DNA of 64,000 nucleotides from Bacteroides sp. (GCA_014801875.1 JAAVDJ010000037.1:1-64000), one strand, 5' to 3'. Shown: positions 41,041-51,271, counted from the first letter of the stretch. Notes: a model not told the origin generated them from the sequence alone. Numbers and translations: made by a program.

Positions 41041-41396
41041 ACCTTATTACGTTTAATGTAAGCCCTCTTGTCATTACTTTTCTGACGAATCAAATCGAGT
41101 TCTTCAATTGTGTTAAACTTTGGAGCAGAAAAGAGCTCCTTTATCTCAGAAGTGTATCCCAGTGCCATAGCAAGTTTAATCAACGATTCAAATGCAATAA
41201 GACCTTTCTGTTCAAAGCGTGCTACGGTGGATAATGGCACTCCTGACAGCTCAGCAATGCGCTGTCGGGTAATATTCTTCTCAACTCTACGCTTGCGGAA
41301 ATTCTCGGCAACCTGCATCATGATATCGTCACAATTATCGAGCATAAAACTATCTAATACAGATAATATATTATTACTATTGCTGTTTATATACAT
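41037..41396 (-). CDS. hipB: HipB-like HTH (XRE family) antitoxin
   Basis: ORF 41037..41498; HTH RQRIAELSGVPLSTVARFEQKG. Start uncertain (41396 or 41345); 4-nt overlap with hipA. Confidence 0.85.
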   Translation of the reverse strand: MYINSNSNNILSVLDSFMLDNCDDIMMQVAENFRKRRVEKNITRQRIAELSGVPLSTVARFEQKGLIAFESLIKLAMALGYTSEIKELFSAPKFNTIEELDLIRQKSNDKRAYIKRNKV

Positions 41397-41433
41397 AATA
41401 CTATTAATATAATGATACAAAGATAATATATTA
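41361..41433. repeat. Pair of 13-bp direct repeats (candidate HipB operators)
   Basis: AGATAATATATTA at 41361-41373 and 41421-41433, 60 bp apart; each contains palindrome TAATATATTA. Confidence 0.7.
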
Positions 41434-41448
41434 ATATGATATAACAAA
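41418..41448 (-). promoter_or_regulatory. hipBA promoter
   Basis: Minus strand TTTG-N19-TATCTTTG, exact consensus spacing. Confidence 0.75.
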
Positions 41449-41510
41449 ACGTTCCGAATTTTGTAAATCCCCGTCATTCTTTCAAGTGCTTTTTTCATTA
41501 CGAGATAAGA

Positions 41511-41552
41511 AAGAAGCCACGGTTGCCGTTCTCGGGCTGCGTGGCTTCTCCT
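41511..41552. terminator. Terminator 3' of the M13 peptidase; direct-repeat copy B
   Basis: AAGAAGCCACGGTTGCCG identical to 39786-39803; stem AGAAGCCACG/CGTGGCTTCT. Confidence 0.8.
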
Positions 41553-41597
41553 TTTTATTCAGAGTCTTATGACTCGATTGTATCTTTTTTTTAATAT

Positions 41598-43640
41598 TTA
41601 CCAGATGATTATTCGCTCTGATTCCGGACGGTACATCTCATCTCCCTCCTGAATGCCAAATGCCTCGAAGAAGGGCTCAAGATTGCGGACAGAGACATTC
41701 ACGCGAAGTTTGCCGAGTGAGTGTACGTCACCTGTCGTGAGGGAGCGTATCTCTTCATCGCGGATATTGTTCGCCCAGAGATTCGCAAAATTGAGATAGA
41801 ACACCTGAAGCGGGTCAAGTCCGTCGATTTTTGCTTCTTCGCTCTTGATGTCTACTCCTTTCTTTTTCTGTGAATCAAGGAAGGCTGTCATCGCGATACG
41901 GAGACCTCCCTGGTCTGCGATATTCTCACCGAGGGTGTACTGACCATTCGCATTCAGACCGGGAAGAACCTCTACTGCTGAATACTGGTCCGCAAGACCT
42001 TTTGTCAGATTGGCGAAGGCTTCTGCATCCTGTTCTGTCCACCAGTTCATCATATTTCCCTCAGCATCAAAGTTACATCCCTGATCATCGAAACCGTGGG
42101 TCAGCTCGTGGCCGATAACGACACCGATTCCTCCATAGTTTTCTGCGTCGCTTGCCTCCGGATCATAGAAGGGTGCCTGAAGAATACCTGCCGGGAACAC
42201 AATTTCATTGTTCTGAGGATTGTAATAGGCATTGATGGTCTGTGGTGTCATGCCCCATTCAGTACGGTCTACAGGTTTACCCCATTTTGCAAGATATTCG
42301 TCCTGAGCCCACATCTGCGCGTTGTGTATATTCTCCCAATAGGAGAGAGAGGGATCGACATTCAACTTGGAATAATCTTGCCATTTATCAGGATAACCAA
42401 TCTTCACGGTGATGGCATTCAATTTCTTAAGTGCCTGCACTTTGGTGTCATCGCTCATCCAAGGAAGATGCATGATGTGTTTCCCGAGCGCGTTTCGCAG
42501 ATTTTCTACTAAACCTACCATATAGTCTTTGGAGCTCTGGGGGAAATATTCGGCTACATAGAGCTCCCCGACACCCTCGCCGAGTACACCTTCAACAGCT
42601 CCGAGTGCGCGTTTCCAGCGTGGACGCTGCTGCTGCACTCCGCTCATGACTTTGCTGAATTCAAAATTTGCATTTGTGAAATCATCGCTCAAAGTACCGG
42701 ACGCGCTGTTCACCAGCTTCCAAAGATAGTAATCCTTCTTTTCTCTGTCGCTTAGGCTCTTTATCAGATTGTCTCCCTGCTTCGCCGTGTTGATGTTCAT
42801 AACGATTAGCTGGTCGGGCATCTCGATATTCATAGTCTCCTTGAAGAGTCGGTCCCAAGGGGTGTTGGGATACATCTCCTTCACCTGTTCTTTGGTGCGC
42901 GGATTATACATTGCCGGGATGTTACGTCTTTCCTCGCGTGTCCATGTGGAGTCAGCAAGAAGGGTCTCGATCTTCATCACATTCTTTACGATGCGGGCAG
43001 CATCTTTCTTGCTGTACCCCGCATTCATCATCTGCGTCTGGATCAGCTTCTTGTACGCCTCTCGAACCTCTTTGTTTCTCTTATCGTTTTTAAGATAATA
43101 ATCGCGGTCTCCGAGCCCGAGTCCACCACCTGACACATACATGGCATACTCCTTGCTGTTGATGAGATTCTCAGAGTGGCCTGCGCCGATAAAAGGTGAT
43201 GCATATTCCTTATGCATCATGATGAAGAGGTCTTCCATCCCGTTGGAAGGGGTATTCTCGATTGTCGCCAAGATTCCCTTGATGGGCTCTGCTCCGAGCT
43301 CGTTGCGTCGCACTGAGTCCATTGCCGATTCATAGATGGCGGCTATCTTATAGGCGGTGGTCCCTTTCTCGGGATTCTTTGCGGCCAGATTCGTAACGAT
43401 GCGTTGCACTCTCACCTCGCTTGAGTCGTTGAGAATGTTAAACTGACCATAGCGCGCGTACTCCGGTGTTAGCGGGTGTGACTCCATCCAGCCTTTGTTA
43501 ACGTGCTGATAGAAGTCTTTCGAAGCCGGTGTGGAAGGGTCGATTCCTTTCGGATCAAGGCTCTTCAGATGTTCCTGTGCCGACAGGCTGCTTACGCTGC
43601 CTGCGAGTGCAAGGAAAAGTAAAGCTTTTGAAATTTTCAT
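41598..43640 (-). CDS. M13 family (neprilysin-like) zinc metallopeptidase
   Basis: VIGHELTHGFDDQG (HExxH), ENIADQGG; signal peptide MKISKALLFLALAGSVSSLSA. Confidence 0.95.
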   Translation of the reverse strand: MKISKALLFLALAGSVSSLSAQEHLKSLDPKGIDPSTPASKDFYQHVNKGWMESHPLTPEYARYGQFNILNDSSEVRVQRIVTNLAAKNPEKGTTAYKIAAIYESAMDSVRRNELGAEPIKGILATIENTPSNGMEDLFIMMHKEYASPFIGAGHSENLINSKEYAMYVSGGGLGLGDRDYYLKNDKRNKEVREAYKKLIQTQMMNAGYSKKDAARIVKNVMKIETLLADSTWTREERRNIPAMYNPRTKEQVKEMYPNTPWDRLFKETMNIEMPDQLIVMNINTAKQGDNLIKSLSDREKKDYYLWKLVNSASGTLSDDFTNANFEFSKVMSGVQQQRPRWKRALGAVEGVLGEGVGELYVAEYFPQSSKDYMVGLVENLRNALGKHIMHLPWMSDDTKVQALKKLNAITVKIGYPDKWQDYSKLNVDPSLSYWENIHNAQMWAQDEYLAKWGKPVDRTEWGMTPQTINAYYNPQNNEIVFPAGILQAPFYDPEASDAENYGGIGVVIGHELTHGFDDQGCNFDAEGNMMNWWTEQDAEAFANLTKGLADQYSAVEVLPGLNANGQYTLGENIADQGGLRIAMTAFLDSQKKKGVDIKSEEAKIDGLDPLQVFYLNFANLWANNIRDEEIRSLTTGDVHSLGKLRVNVSVRNLEPFFEAFGIQEGDEMYRPESERIIIW

Positions 43641-43659
43641 TGTGTTGTTATTGAGTGAA

Positions 43660-44784
43660 TTAATTTGGTTTGGTTTTGTCTGTTTTTCCAGGATACACGC
43701 ATAGAGATTCAAGGATCGTGCTCGCTTTTAGCGTCGTCTCCTCCCATTCCTCTTTGGCATCTGATAGCAACGTGATGCCTCCACCGGTGTAGACACAGTA
43801 GCGGTCTTTATCCACACGCGCACAACGAAGCGTGACTTGGAATGTAAAGTCGGAAGGTGAGCGGTAAGGACCGCAGAACCCTCCATAGCAACCTCGCCCA
43901 TTCTTCTCCTGTTCCCCTATAACCTTCAAGGCAGTGGAGCGCGGTAGTCCGCAAAGTGCCGGAGTAGGGGAGAGGTCATGTAGAAGGGCCGAGAGGGTGG
44001 AATCGGATAGGGGGCTTTCCGCTTCTCCTTGAAAGAGTGTGCATAGATGTTCCACTTTTCCTGCTCGCCGGGTTACTGTTTCATCGCGCTCCATGCTGAT
44101 GTTATGGCGTGCGAATGTTTCCGAAATGTAGTCGGCCACAATTTGCTGTTCCTCTATGTTTTTTTTATCCCAGGGTTGGGCACTCCCGCTTTTCCTGCTC
44201 CCGGCAAGAGCCATTGTGGTCAATAATCCTCTTCTTCCCTCAAGTAGAAGTTCAGGCGAAGCTCCGATCCAGCACCCTGTTTGAGCTGTGGAAAAGCAAA
44301 ACACGAATGCATCCGGATGAAGACGGCAAAGTTCAAAGAATGTGGCCGGCACATCCACTCTCCCTTCCTCCACTATTTCTCGAGCGGCTATGATTTTTCC
44401 ACCCCCGTTGGCTGCCAACGCTTGTTTGATGGCTGTGATTTCCTCTTCGTGCTCTGCCTCCGTTGTGGATTGTTCCGGAAAGGGAAAGGTCATTGAGGAT
44501 TCTTCACCCCCTTTAGAGTCCCGGTAGGGGATGGTCAGATAGGGAAGCTCCGGAAGAAACGGCGCAATCACAAATCCCGGTGTGGAAGTTCCGACAACAA
44601 CTTCTGATCCTGTCCCGAAGGTTATGGTCAGGTCGCCGGGGCGCTTATAGACATACGTTGGCAACCCATTTTTCAATGCACTCCGGATTTCGTTGGTAAG
44701 CATTATCAACGATGTCGGATCTGTAAAATATATTGTCGGTCCGTTCTTCCGTCGGTTGGTGTCGCGGTCGTATCTTAATCCCAT
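43660..44784 (-). CDS. menF: Chorismate-binding enzyme, probable isochorismate synthase
   Basis: IGASPELLLEGRRGLLTTMALAGSR, YGGFCGPY, YCVYTGGGITLLSDAKEEWEET. Confidence 0.85.
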   Translation of the reverse strand: MGLRYDRDTNRRKNGPTIYFTDPTSLIMLTNEIRSALKNGLPTYVYKRPGDLTITFGTGSEVVVGTSTPGFVIAPFLPELPYLTIPYRDSKGGEESSMTFPFPEQSTTEAEHEEEITAIKQALAANGGGKIIAAREIVEEGRVDVPATFFELCRLHPDAFVFCFSTAQTGCWIGASPELLLEGRRGLLTTMALAGSRKSGSAQPWDKKNIEEQQIVADYISETFARHNISMERDETVTRRAGKVEHLCTLFQGEAESPLSDSTLSALLHDLSPTPALCGLPRSTALKVIGEQEKNGRGCYGGFCGPYRSPSDFTFQVTLRCARVDKDRYCVYTGGGITLLSDAKEEWEETTLKASTILESLCVYPGKTDKTKPN

Positions 44785-44797
44785 TCCTTATTCTGTC

Positions 44798-46111
44798 TTA
44801 GTTGTAAACTACCCTTCCTTCAAGTTCGAAGGGATAGGCTTTTTCTATTCTGACGTTAACGAAATCTCCGGGTTTCAATCCCTCCGCTTCGTTAATTATA
44901 ACTTCCGGGTCTACTTCGGGAGAATCGTATTGGGTTCTTCCGATTGCTTGTTCACCTTCTATACGGTCTATGAGCACTTTCTCTACAGTCCCCACCATCT
45001 TTTCATTCAGTTCGAGGGCGATATCCTCCTGAATACGCATGATTTCATCAAGTCGCCTCTGTTTCTCCTCTTCGGGGATGTCATCCGTGAGATTCTTGGC
45101 CGCGAAGGTATCGTCTTCCTCGCTGTAGGCAAAGGCACCCATCCGGTCGAATTTCTGCGTTTTCACAAATTCCACAAGCTCCTGAAATTCCTTATCCCCC
45201 TCTCCGGGAAATCCCGTCAAAAGGGTGGTGCGTATCCGGATGCCTGGCACTCGCTTGCGTATCTCTTCAAGCAGTCGGAGAGTCTGTCCTTTATCAACAT
45301 GGCGACGCATATTGGTGAGAACCGGGTCTGAGATATGTTGAAGGGCTATGTCAAGATAGTTGCAGACATTATCCCGTCTGGCCATGACATCAAGTATATC
45401 CATCGGAAAATCTGCCGGATAGGCATAATGGAGCCGTATCCATTCCACTCCTTCAATATCTGCAAGGCGGTCGATGAGCTCTGCAAGCGATTGCTGCCCG
45501 TAGAGATCGGTGCCGTAGGAGGAGAGATCTTGTGCGATGATGTTGAATTCTTTCACTCCCTTCCCCACAAGAGTGCGCACTTCCTCCTCAATCTCCTCGA
45601 TTGGGTGCGAGGTGTGGCGCCCTGTGATAAGCGGGATGGCACAGAAAGCGCAGAATCGGTTGCAACCCTCGGAAATCTTCAGATAAGCGCTGTGCGGAGG
45701 CGTTGTGAGGGTGCGTTCCCACCCCGCCGGTTTTTCGCTCTCTGCGTTGCGGTCAGGTAGCCCCGAGATAAAGTCTTTCCAGTCGAATTTCCCATACCAC
45801 ACATCCACCTCCGGAAGAGCCTCTTTCAATTCTTCCATATATCTTTGTGACAGGCACCCCATCACTATGAGTTTCCCTATCCGACCCTCCTCCTTGAGCT
45901 GACCCAATTCGATGATTGTGTTGATTGATTCCTCCTTTGCATCGGCTATAAATCCGCAGGTGTTCACAACAACATATTCCCCCTCCGGAGCTTCGGAGTC
46001 GTGGCGGGCACAATATCCCTTTCCCTCCAATTGCTTCAAGAGCCGCTCCGAATCAATGAGATTCTTGGAGCAGCCCAGTGAAATTACGTCTATGGTATTT
46101 TTTTTAAACAT
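44798..46111 (-). CDS. rimO: Ribosomal protein S12 methylthiotransferase
   Basis: VISLGCSKNLIDSE, EGCNRFCAFCAIP, TRAM-like C-terminus. Confidence 0.96.
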   Translation of the reverse strand: MFKKNTIDVISLGCSKNLIDSERLLKQLEGKGYCARHDSEAPEGEYVVVNTCGFIADAKEESINTIIELGQLKEEGRIGKLIVMGCLSQRYMEELKEALPEVDVWYGKFDWKDFISGLPDRNAESEKPAGWERTLTTPPHSAYLKISEGCNRFCAFCAIPLITGRHTSHPIEEIEEEVRTLVGKGVKEFNIIAQDLSSYGTDLYGQQSLAELIDRLADIEGVEWIRLHYAYPADFPMDILDVMARRDNVCNYLDIALQHISDPVLTNMRRHVDKGQTLRLLEEIRKRVPGIRIRTTLLTGFPGEGDKEFQELVEFVKTQKFDRMGAFAYSEEDDTFAAKNLTDDIPEEEKQRRLDEIMRIQEDIALELNEKMVGTVEKVLIDRIEGEQAIGRTQYDSPEVDPEVIINEAEGLKPGDFVNVRIEKAYPFELEGRVVYN

Positions 46112-46122
46112 TAAGTGTCTTG

Positions 46123-47091
46123 TTATTTTTCGGTTGTATTCAGGAAGAGAGACCTCACAAACTCTTCCGGTCGGAAAATCTGAAGGTCGTCAAGACCCTC
46201 CCCGATACCGATATATTTGACCGGGACCTTGAATTGGTCGCTTATCCCTATGACAACGCCCCCTTTCGCTGTGCCGTCGAGCTTGGTGACCGCAAGCGCA
46301 TTGACATCCGTGGCGGCGATAAATTGCTTGGCCTGTTCAAACGCATTCTGACCGGTCGAGCCGTCGAGCACGAGGAGAACCTCCTGAGGTGCGTCCGGGA
46401 TTACCCTCTTCATGACGTTTTTGATCTTGGAGGTCTCGTTCATCAATCCGATTTTGTTGTGGAGCTTTCCCGCTGTGTCTATTATGACAACGTCCGCTCC
46501 TTGGGCTTTAGCTGAGGTCAGGGTGTCGTATGCAACCGCTGCCGGGTCGCTTCCCATCTGCTGCTTGATCATTGGCACACCGACTCTGTCTGCCCATATC
46601 TGAAGCTGGTCAATGGCGGCCGCACGGAATGTATCAGCTGCCCCGAGTATAACCTTGTAGCCTGCTTTCTTATACTGTGAGGCAAGTTTTCCGATGGTCG
46701 TCGTTTTACCCACTCCGTTAACGCCGACTACCATTATCACGTAGGGTTCGCCTGTTTCCTTTAGTTCGAAATCTCCCAATTCTTCATTCGTGGGCCTGAC
46801 GATCATGTCGCAGATTTCTTCGCACAAAAGATTGTTGAGCTCGCTGGAGCTGACATATTTGTCGCGAGCAACTCGTTCTTGAATGCGGTCGATAATCTTC
46901 AACGTGGTGTCAACCCCCACATCACTCGTGATGAACGCTTCTTCAAGATTGTCCAGAACCTCGTCGTCTACCTTGCTCTTTCCGGCTACTGCGTGCGTGA
47001 TTTTGCTCCAGACCCCCTCTTTTGTCTTTTGAAGACCGGTGTCAAGCTTCTCTTTTTTCTCTTTTGAAAACAGGTTTTTGAAAAATCCCAT
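46123..47091 (-). CDS. ftsY: Signal recognition particle receptor FtsY
   Basis: GVNGVGKTTTIGKLA, DTFRAAAIDQL, DTAGKLHN, TKLDGTAKGG. Confidence 0.97.
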   Translation of the reverse strand: MGFFKNLFSKEKKEKLDTGLQKTKEGVWSKITHAVAGKSKVDDEVLDNLEEAFITSDVGVDTTLKIIDRIQERVARDKYVSSSELNNLLCEEICDMIVRPTNEELGDFELKETGEPYVIMVVGVNGVGKTTTIGKLASQYKKAGYKVILGAADTFRAAAIDQLQIWADRVGVPMIKQQMGSDPAAVAYDTLTSAKAQGADVVIIDTAGKLHNKIGLMNETSKIKNVMKRVIPDAPQEVLLVLDGSTGQNAFEQAKQFIAATDVNALAVTKLDGTAKGGVVIGISDQFKVPVKYIGIGEGLDDLQIFRPEEFVRSLFLNTTEK

Positions 47092-47278
47092 AGATGATGT
47101 CTTTTAATTAGCCTGATCCTCCAATTTCAGAGGGCCCAAAAACCCAAGCGGTGGCGGGAGGAACGTTATTATCTGCAAATTTAAGAAAAATTTTTAATAA
47201 CATAAAATCTTTCAAACAATCTGTTGGTTTTTGATGAACTTACACTCAGGACAAACAACCTCCATTCCGCCGGAATAA

Positions 47279-48544
47279 CTATTTCCCTATTTTCATTTTT
47301 ACGGAATCGGTAGAGATGTAAATCCCTTCTTGTGTGATACTGATCACCTCTTTTTCCCTTTTTGTCGAGTCGGTTGCATCATGCACCGGATCTGAATCTG
47401 TATGGATTACAATCTCTTCTTCATCAAAATCCACATTATCAAGCCGCTCTTCTATTTTGTCTATTCTATCAATGAAGTTATTGCTGTCCATCTCATGCGC
47501 GACGTTGACTATTCTTCCTGTGGAGAAGCCTGCAAGCACGAATCCCAATATCCAGATGATGACCAATGAGTTGCGAACGCCTTTTGATAAGACGTTACCG
47601 TTTTTTCTCAGTCCCATTCTAACCAGAATGAATAGTGGAATGCCTACGACCAGGATACTACCAATCCCACATAGTACGCCCCATACCGGTAGTGAACCTG
47701 CTTCTGAATACCAAAACGAGGTGGTCTCTCCGAAAAAGGCCGATCCCAAGTCTGTGGCGAACATCACAAGCGCAAACAGGCAACCCAGCAACCCTAACAC
47801 GAGGACCACAAGCAGTGGAATCCCAATAATCAGACCGATAATCACCAGTGCTTTTGCAAGTACTCCGAAAAAGGTCGCAAGACTGTCGCTGAATGAATTG
47901 CCGCAGTATTTGTCTGTCACGTTCTCTGTTTCCTCTTTGAATGAGCCGGTGACCGTTTTTGCTATATTTTCCATTGTCGGCTGTTCTCCCATCATCTGAA
48001 TACGCTCCAACGGGGTCCGGGCATCAGGAACTACTATCCACATTATTATGTACGCCAGTCCTACGGTTGAGGCTGACAGGATGGTAAGTAGAACGGTGAC
48101 GAGTCTCACTACAGTGGGGTCGATATTGAGATACCAGGCCAATCCTGAGCAGACTCCCCCAAGCATGGCGTTCTGTGGGTCGCGGTAGAGTTTTTTCTTG
48201 ACGGGGGGCAACGGTGGTATGTAGGGTGGGGGAGTTGGTCCAGTGAATTCCGAAGTCTCTGATATAATAGTCTCCTCATCCCCTTCAATCATATCTTCCG
48301 GTTTCCCGATACGGTTTATAACCTCTTCCACTTGCGCGATGGTGATGATCGGACTCCCTTCCGAAGCATGTTCCATTAGGAGCTCGGCCACGCGGCTCTC
48401 TATGTCGCTCACTATTTCCCGGGCATCTTCCTGCCGGCTGAAAGCATTTTCTATAGTGTTGAGATAATCGTTGAGCAAGGAATAAGCGTCTTCATCGATG
48501 GTGAAAGCGAAACCCGCTACATTTATTGAGAATGTCTTTTTCAT
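47279..48544 (-). CDS. PspC domain-containing membrane protein
   Basis: KKLYRDPQNAMLGGVCSGLAWYLNIDPTVVRL; multiple TM segments. Confidence 0.9.
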   Translation of the reverse strand: MKKTFSINVAGFAFTIDEDAYSLLNDYLNTIENAFSRQEDAREIVSDIESRVAELLMEHASEGSPIITIAQVEEVINRIGKPEDMIEGDEETIISETSEFTGPTPPPYIPPLPPVKKKLYRDPQNAMLGGVCSGLAWYLNIDPTVVRLVTVLLTILSASTVGLAYIIMWIVVPDARTPLERIQMMGEQPTMENIAKTVTGSFKEETENVTDKYCGNSFSDSLATFFGVLAKALVIIGLIIGIPLLVVLVLGLLGCLFALVMFATDLGSAFFGETTSFWYSEAGSLPVWGVLCGIGSILVVGIPLFILVRMGLRKNGNVLSKGVRNSLVIIWILGFVLAGFSTGRIVNVAHEMDSNNFIDRIDKIEERLDNVDFDEEEIVIHTDSDPVHDATDSTKREKEVISITQEGIYISTDSVKMKIGK

Positions 48545-48546
48545 AA

Positions 48547-48909
48547 TTAGTTGGTTTTTTCTGTTTTCAGGTTACGGAAATGGTTTACGTTTGCTACTAT
48601 CTCATCCCAGGCTGCCGACATTTCCCTGAGATTTTCTTCCCCTGCGGGAGTGATGAAATAGTATTTGCGGGGGGGACCTTTCGGACTCTCTTCCCATTCA
48701 TAATTGAGTTTTCCTTCTTTCCTAAGTCGGTTGAGGAGGGTGTAGAGTGTCCCCTCAACCACTATGAGGTCCGCCTCCTTTAAGCCGTTGATGATATCTG
48801 AGGGATAGGCTCGGGTTCTGCTCAAAAGCAGCAACACACAATATTCAAGTATCCCTTTCCGCATTTGCGAGCGGATGTTGGTATCGGTTGGTTTTGTTTT
48901 TTCTGTCAT
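48547..48909 (-). CDS. PadR family transcriptional regulator
   Basis: QMRKGILEYCVLLLLSRTRAYPSDIINGLKEADLIVVEGTLYTLLNRLRKEGKLNYEWEESPKGPPRKYYFITPAGEENL. Confidence 0.95.
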   Translation of the reverse strand: MTEKTKPTDTNIRSQMRKGILEYCVLLLLSRTRAYPSDIINGLKEADLIVVEGTLYTLLNRLRKEGKLNYEWEESPKGPPRKYYFITPAGEENLREMSAAWDEIVANVNHFRNLKTEKTN

Positions 48910-48937
48910 ATTGATGAGAGATATTGTTATTGTCTTT

Positions 48938-51151
48938 TTAGAATGCTCCTCCTTTTTTGTTGCCGGTCTCGGCCTTATCATCGTTGCTGATTTTGGCGGA
49001 GGCGCGTTTCACGTCGGATTTCAGACTTCCGAAATTCCAGCTGGCTGAAATCCCGACGTTCCAGTTGTAATTGGTCCAGATTGAGGTGGTGCGAACTCCG
49101 TCTGCCGTTGATACTCCGCGATATTGCATGCTGTCCTGTAGAAAATTGCTTGCAGAGAGAGTCACTGTGAGTGTCTTTTTCTTGAGAAATTCGCGGCTCA
49201 GTCCGAGTCCATAATAATACCATCCGTTGTTATAACCTTGTAGATCATAGGAGCGTGTCTTCTGTCCTCCATAAAGATTGAGCTTAATGTCAGCCGGGAG
49301 TTTGTAGTTAAGATTGGCGCCGTAATCGAGGCTCCATCCGGAATTTGAATAGTCCGGACTCTTGGATTTGAACCAATCTTTCTGCAAACGTCCGTTGAGG
49401 GTAAGCTGCATGCCGGGGATGATTGACCATGAGACATAACCCTTGACTGCAAAGTATTGCTCTTTCCCGATGTTGGCATACGTCTGATAGAGTACATCCC
49501 CTTTCATAAACGTATAAGCGGTGATGGCATTGTCTTTCAGTGAATATTCCAATCCGATATTCCCTCCGAAGACGCTCCCGAAATTTGAATACTGCAAGGT
49601 AAGCTTGTTGGCTTTCTCGCTCGTAAGATCGGGGTTACCCTGCTGCACTTGGTTGGTGTTGAAATTCATCACGAAGGGATTGATGGCGCTAAGTGAGGGG
49701 CGGCGTATCCTCATCTGGTAAGCCAGGCGGATATTGGAGGCCGGCGTGAAGAGGTAGGTCAGAGCCGCGTTCGGAACCACGTCGTTCAGATTGGTCATGA
49801 AATCCGTGTAGCTTCCCCTGTGATAGTCTATTCCCATGCGGGTATGTTCATACCTCACTCCGGCGACACCCTTAAATGGACCGAAATTCCCTGTATAGGA
49901 TGCGTAGAGGGCGTAGATATCCTGTTTTTGTGTGAGGTCGGAATAATTATCCGGATTTTCAGCGTATGACGACTCGGAATTTCCAAGATATTGTATTGAA
50001 AGGGCATGGTTCCGTCTCCAGACTCCTTTGGCTCCGGCTTCCAGTGTATGGCGGTCTCCTCCGAATGGATTGATATAGTCTAATTGGGCAGTGTGCTCGT
50101 GTTCTTTTCCGCTGGTTGCATCCCGTTCGAAAGGAACCGATGAAATCCCGCCAAATTCCTCATCCCTCGTGAAATTTATGTCGAGTTTATTGTAGCCGTA
50201 GTTATACAGATAGGAGAATATGAGTTTTTCCCCTTCATCATCAAACTGGTGTTGCCACGCTGCCCCCGCATTGATTCCGGTATTTGCCAAATACCCCCCT
50301 AAGCGTCGCTTCAGAAACGAAAGGAGCTGTCCCCGTTGCTCTGTGGAGGCTGACATGAATGATCCTTCCAAGGCTTTCCCTTTTACTCCATAGATAGTAG
50401 CATCAGCTGTGAGCAGGTCTTTGGGTGAGAGATCGTATGACAGATGCAAGCCCCCTCCGACATATCTGAATGAAATATACTGCATCTGGTTGTTTCTTAT
50501 GACCGGAGATTCCGGATCATTGAGATTTTCCATTAACACTTCCCCCTTGTTCTTCTGTTTTATGGCGGAATTGTCGGCGTAATCTATGTTTGCTGAAAGT
50601 GCAAGATTCCCTTTTCTCATTCTTCCGTAGGCCGACGCGGAGGCTTGCTGTTTGGAGAAGGAGGCTGAGAGTGTCCCGGAATACCCATCGGTGGTGTTCT
50701 TCGTTAACGTGATAAGGTTTATAATCCCGGCGGTTCCTTCTGCGTCATACTTGGCACCCGGTTCTGTGATTACCTCCACTTTGACAACCGCTTCTGAGGG
50801 CATGGCCTTGAATACGTTTTTATAATTTGCCGTCAACGAAGGGTCTTCCTTCCCGTTTACGTAAATCTTGAAGCTGCTTTGACCGTTCAGGCGGATATTG
50901 TCCTCACCGTCTACACTGAGCATCGGCACTTTCTTGAGGGCATCCATCAAGGTATTTCCCTTGGAGGAAGGATCCTCTTCCATATTGTAGGTGAGTTTTG
51001 CGCCGTCTGACTGCACAACTGGTTTGGAGGCCACGATCACGAAATCTTCAAGATCCGTGGTCGTTTCCGGCACAGTGTCGAGAGGGGCCGTGGTCTGGGC
51101 TAAAGCGCCTGCTGAAGCAAGGAGGAGCGAAGAGGTGATGAATGTTTTCAT
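48938..51151 (-). CDS. Outer-membrane beta-barrel (TonB-dependent receptor-like) protein
   Basis: Signal peptide; plug-like KKVPMLSVDGEDNIRLNGQSSFKIYVNGKED; long barrel. Confidence 0.85.
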   Translation of the reverse strand: MKTFITSSLLLASAGALAQTTAPLDTVPETTTDLEDFVIVASKPVVQSDGAKLTYNMEEDPSSKGNTLMDALKKVPMLSVDGEDNIRLNGQSSFKIYVNGKEDPSLTANYKNVFKAMPSEAVVKVEVITEPGAKYDAEGTAGIINLITLTKNTTDGYSGTLSASFSKQQASASAYGRMRKGNLALSANIDYADNSAIKQKNKGEVLMENLNDPESPVIRNNQMQYISFRYVGGGLHLSYDLSPKDLLTADATIYGVKGKALEGSFMSASTEQRGQLLSFLKRRLGGYLANTGINAGAAWQHQFDDEGEKLIFSYLYNYGYNKLDINFTRDEEFGGISSVPFERDATSGKEHEHTAQLDYINPFGGDRHTLEAGAKGVWRRNHALSIQYLGNSESSYAENPDNYSDLTQKQDIYALYASYTGNFGPFKGVAGVRYEHTRMGIDYHRGSYTDFMTNLNDVVPNAALTYLFTPASNIRLAYQMRIRRPSLSAINPFVMNFNTNQVQQGNPDLTSEKANKLTLQYSNFGSVFGGNIGLEYSLKDNAITAYTFMKGDVLYQTYANIGKEQYFAVKGYVSWSIIPGMQLTLNGRLQKDWFKSKSPDYSNSGWSLDYGANLNYKLPADIKLNLYGGQKTRSYDLQGYNNGWYYYGLGLSREFLKKKTLTVTLSASNFLQDSMQYRGVSTADGVRTTSIWTNYNWNVGISASWNFGSLKSDVKRASAKISNDDKAETGNKKGGAF

Positions 51152-51263
51152 TTGTTTTAAGCGTTGAATGTTTTCTGTTTAGCGTTAAATGTCTATAGTG
51201 TCTTGGCGACGTTTCATGATTCTTGAAAAGCCCTTGGCCGGAGGTCGTTTCTGAATCACGCTG

Positions 51264-51271
51264 CAAAGTTA
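51264..51271 (-). promoter_or_regulatory. -7 element (TAACTTTG) of the receptor-PadR-PspC operon
   Basis: Minus strand TAACTTTG just downstream of the PadR-like palindrome. Confidence 0.6.
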
